Positions 63,156 to 64,000 of a stretch of DNA of 64,000 nucleotides are shown here, piece after piece. The notes beneath the pieces were generated by a model that searched no databases, was not told where the DNA came from, and saw only the letters and a program-made list of their open reading frames with translations. A program made the position numbers and the translations under genes. The first letter of the stretch is position 1. Every line of letters starts with the position of its first letter. Source of the stretch: an uncultured Eubacteriales bacterium (GTDB lineage Bacteria > Bacillota > Clostridia > Peptostreptococcales > Anaerovoracaceae); contig CACYHR010000001.1 of assembly GCA_902774265.1 (NCBI GenBank), positions 1 to 64,000 of the forward strand. Direction: 5' to 3'.

Positions 63156-63203
63156 GCAAGGAGCCTGCGGATGTTTTCCGTGGGTGACCCTTGCACTTTT
63201 TTT
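63156..63203 (+). terminator. Terminator after HAD gene
   Basis: GCAAGG (63156-63161) pairs with CCTTGC (63189-63194), with an inner CGGA/TCCG hairpin (63168-63180), followed by a run of T residues (63196-63203). Confidence 0.75.
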
Positions 63204-63584
63204 GTACATGAAATGCTGAAAAGGGACGGTTTGCCGCGAATCTGAAGCTTCGGAGCGGCAGAAAACGGTATTTGCGCTTCTGCACAAAGGAATGCGTAAA
63301 GCTCTGCCCTTGTTCTGCGTAAATGGTTCTGCGTAAATATGCAGTGATCACGAAAGTGTATTCACTTCCAAAAGCTGTATACTCCTTGATTTTTAGCCTT
63401 TTTTATTGTGTATCGTCAACAAAACATGGTAAAATAATGACGTAAATGGGGAGGAGCAGTGTGTGCGGAACCGTTTAAAAAAAAACGAACCGCATCCAGT
63501 GCATTCTTTTGGTCTAAAAAATATTTATCTGAAATGATAATGTAAAGCCGCAGCGGCTTTTGATGAGATATACAGGGGATCACT
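63204..63584. other. Interval before the last gene, with a leader hairpin
   Basis: AAAGCCG-CAG-CGGCTTT (63544-63560) is a perfect 7-bp hairpin followed by a T, 24 nt before the last start codon. It may attenuate or terminate transcription. The remainder shows no supported gene; a leftward frame in this region is low complexity. Confidence 0.5.
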
Positions 63585-64000
63585 ATGAAAAAGAAATTCA
63601 AACAGGTGATGTTATTACTGCTTATGTGCTCCATGGTACTGTCTTCGGGCGGGATCCTGGATATGTTTGCATGGAGCAGCGAGGCTTACGGTGCCAGCGG
63701 AGATGCGGCAGCGGCTGTCGAAGAAGAGGCAGCCGGTTCTGAGGATGCATCAGGCGGCGAGGCATCCGGCGATCAGGCCGGAGCCGACAAGTCCGACAGC
63801 GGGAAGTCCGGAGATGATAAATCTCAGGGCGGGTCTTCTGATGCGGGCAAAGATCAGGCTTCAGACGGTGAGGGCGGTAGTGCATCCGGTGATCAAGCCG
63901 GTGAAAAGAAGGAGACAGATACTGCCTCCGGTGAAAAGGCTGCTGACAAGGAAGACAAAAAAGATAAAGAAGACAAAGCAAAAGACAAAAAAAAGAAAAA
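63585..64000 (+). CDS. Exported protein with charged low-complexity domain (partial)
   Basis: The gene begins at ATG 63585 (AGGGGA upstream) and runs off the window. The signal peptide KKKFKQVMLLLLMCSMVLSSG is followed by an Ala/Glu/Ser/Gly/Asp region with repeated SGDQAG and KSGDDK-like units (about residues 45-115) and then a Lys/Asp/Glu run (KEDKKDKEDK). It would be secreted. The domain after the charged spacer lies outside the window, so the function is unknown; wall hydrolases and surface enzymes of Clostridia often have such linkers. Confidence 0.75.
   Translation, partial: MKKKFKQVMLLLLMCSMVLSSGGILDMFAWSSEAYGASGDAAAAVEEEAAGSEDASGGEASGDQAGADKSDSGKSGDDKSQGGSSDAGKDQASDGEGGSASGDQAGEKKETDTASGEKAADKEDKKDKEDKAKDKKKK

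Overview
The window reads as the chromosome of an anaerobic Bacillota (Clostridia-type) bacterium. Supporting signs are AGGAGG-like ribosome binding sites before most genes, lipoproteins with N-terminal Cys lipoboxes, a Gram-positive type IV pilus operon without outer-membrane secretin genes, a ROK-regulated ABC sugar/polyol operon, DUF4869, and large secreted proteins with lysine-rich C-termini. No rRNA, tRNA, CRISPR array or intact insertion sequence was seen. The species cannot be fixed from sequence reading alone.

Layout. 0.1-2.5 kb: a four-gene operon of unknown small and membrane proteins ending in a terminator. 2.6-7 kb: an accessory patch with a TIR-domain gene whose frame continues after its stop codon, a Phd-type antitoxin with a perfect 28-bp palindromic operator and a truncated RelE/ParE toxin, a lipoprotein, a MATE remnant and an AlbA_2/ATPase regulator. 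7-18.4 kb: a zinc alcohol dehydrogenase and three very large exported proteins, including a subtilase with a long insertion. 18.6-23.4 kb: a PP2C/RsbU-type phosphatase and a hybrid histidine kinase with two receivers. 23.5-34.6 kb: a divergent ROK repressor and a polyol/sugar uptake and oxidation operon (SDR, binding protein, ABC ATPase, permease, FGGY kinase, unknown protein, zinc dehydrogenase, mannitol-type dehydrogenase) with palindromic operators over the promoter. 34.8-44.2 kb: a type IV pilus operon (pilB, pilT, pilC, pseudopilin-like gene, pilD, pilM, pilN, pilO, pilin) behind a good sigma-A promoter.

44.2-49.5 kb: an AT-rich glycan segment (Wzy_C-type ligase, GT2, GT-C-like membrane enzyme, GtrA) bracketed by two pilin genes, best read as a possible pilin glycosylation locus. 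49.6-53.9 kb: an accessory island with two copies of an antisense-RNA element of type I toxin-antitoxin design flanking a DUF4869 plus P-loop ATPase gene pair, then a HipB/HipA-like pair with HipB-like operators. 54-64 kb: small membrane and VOC proteins, UDP-galactopyranose mutase, a tandem array of 85-bp hairpin repeats, a heterodimeric ABC exporter, a NYN/PIN-type protein, an Rpn-family nuclease, a HAD phosphatase, and the start of a secreted charged-repeat protein cut by the window end.

The strongest candidates for something undescribed are the 49.8-52 kb region (paired antisense RNA elements around a DUF4869/ATPase-TOPRIM-like pair) and the pilin glycosylation arrangement at 43.7-49.5 kb. 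All family names come from reading motifs, with no database search behind them.
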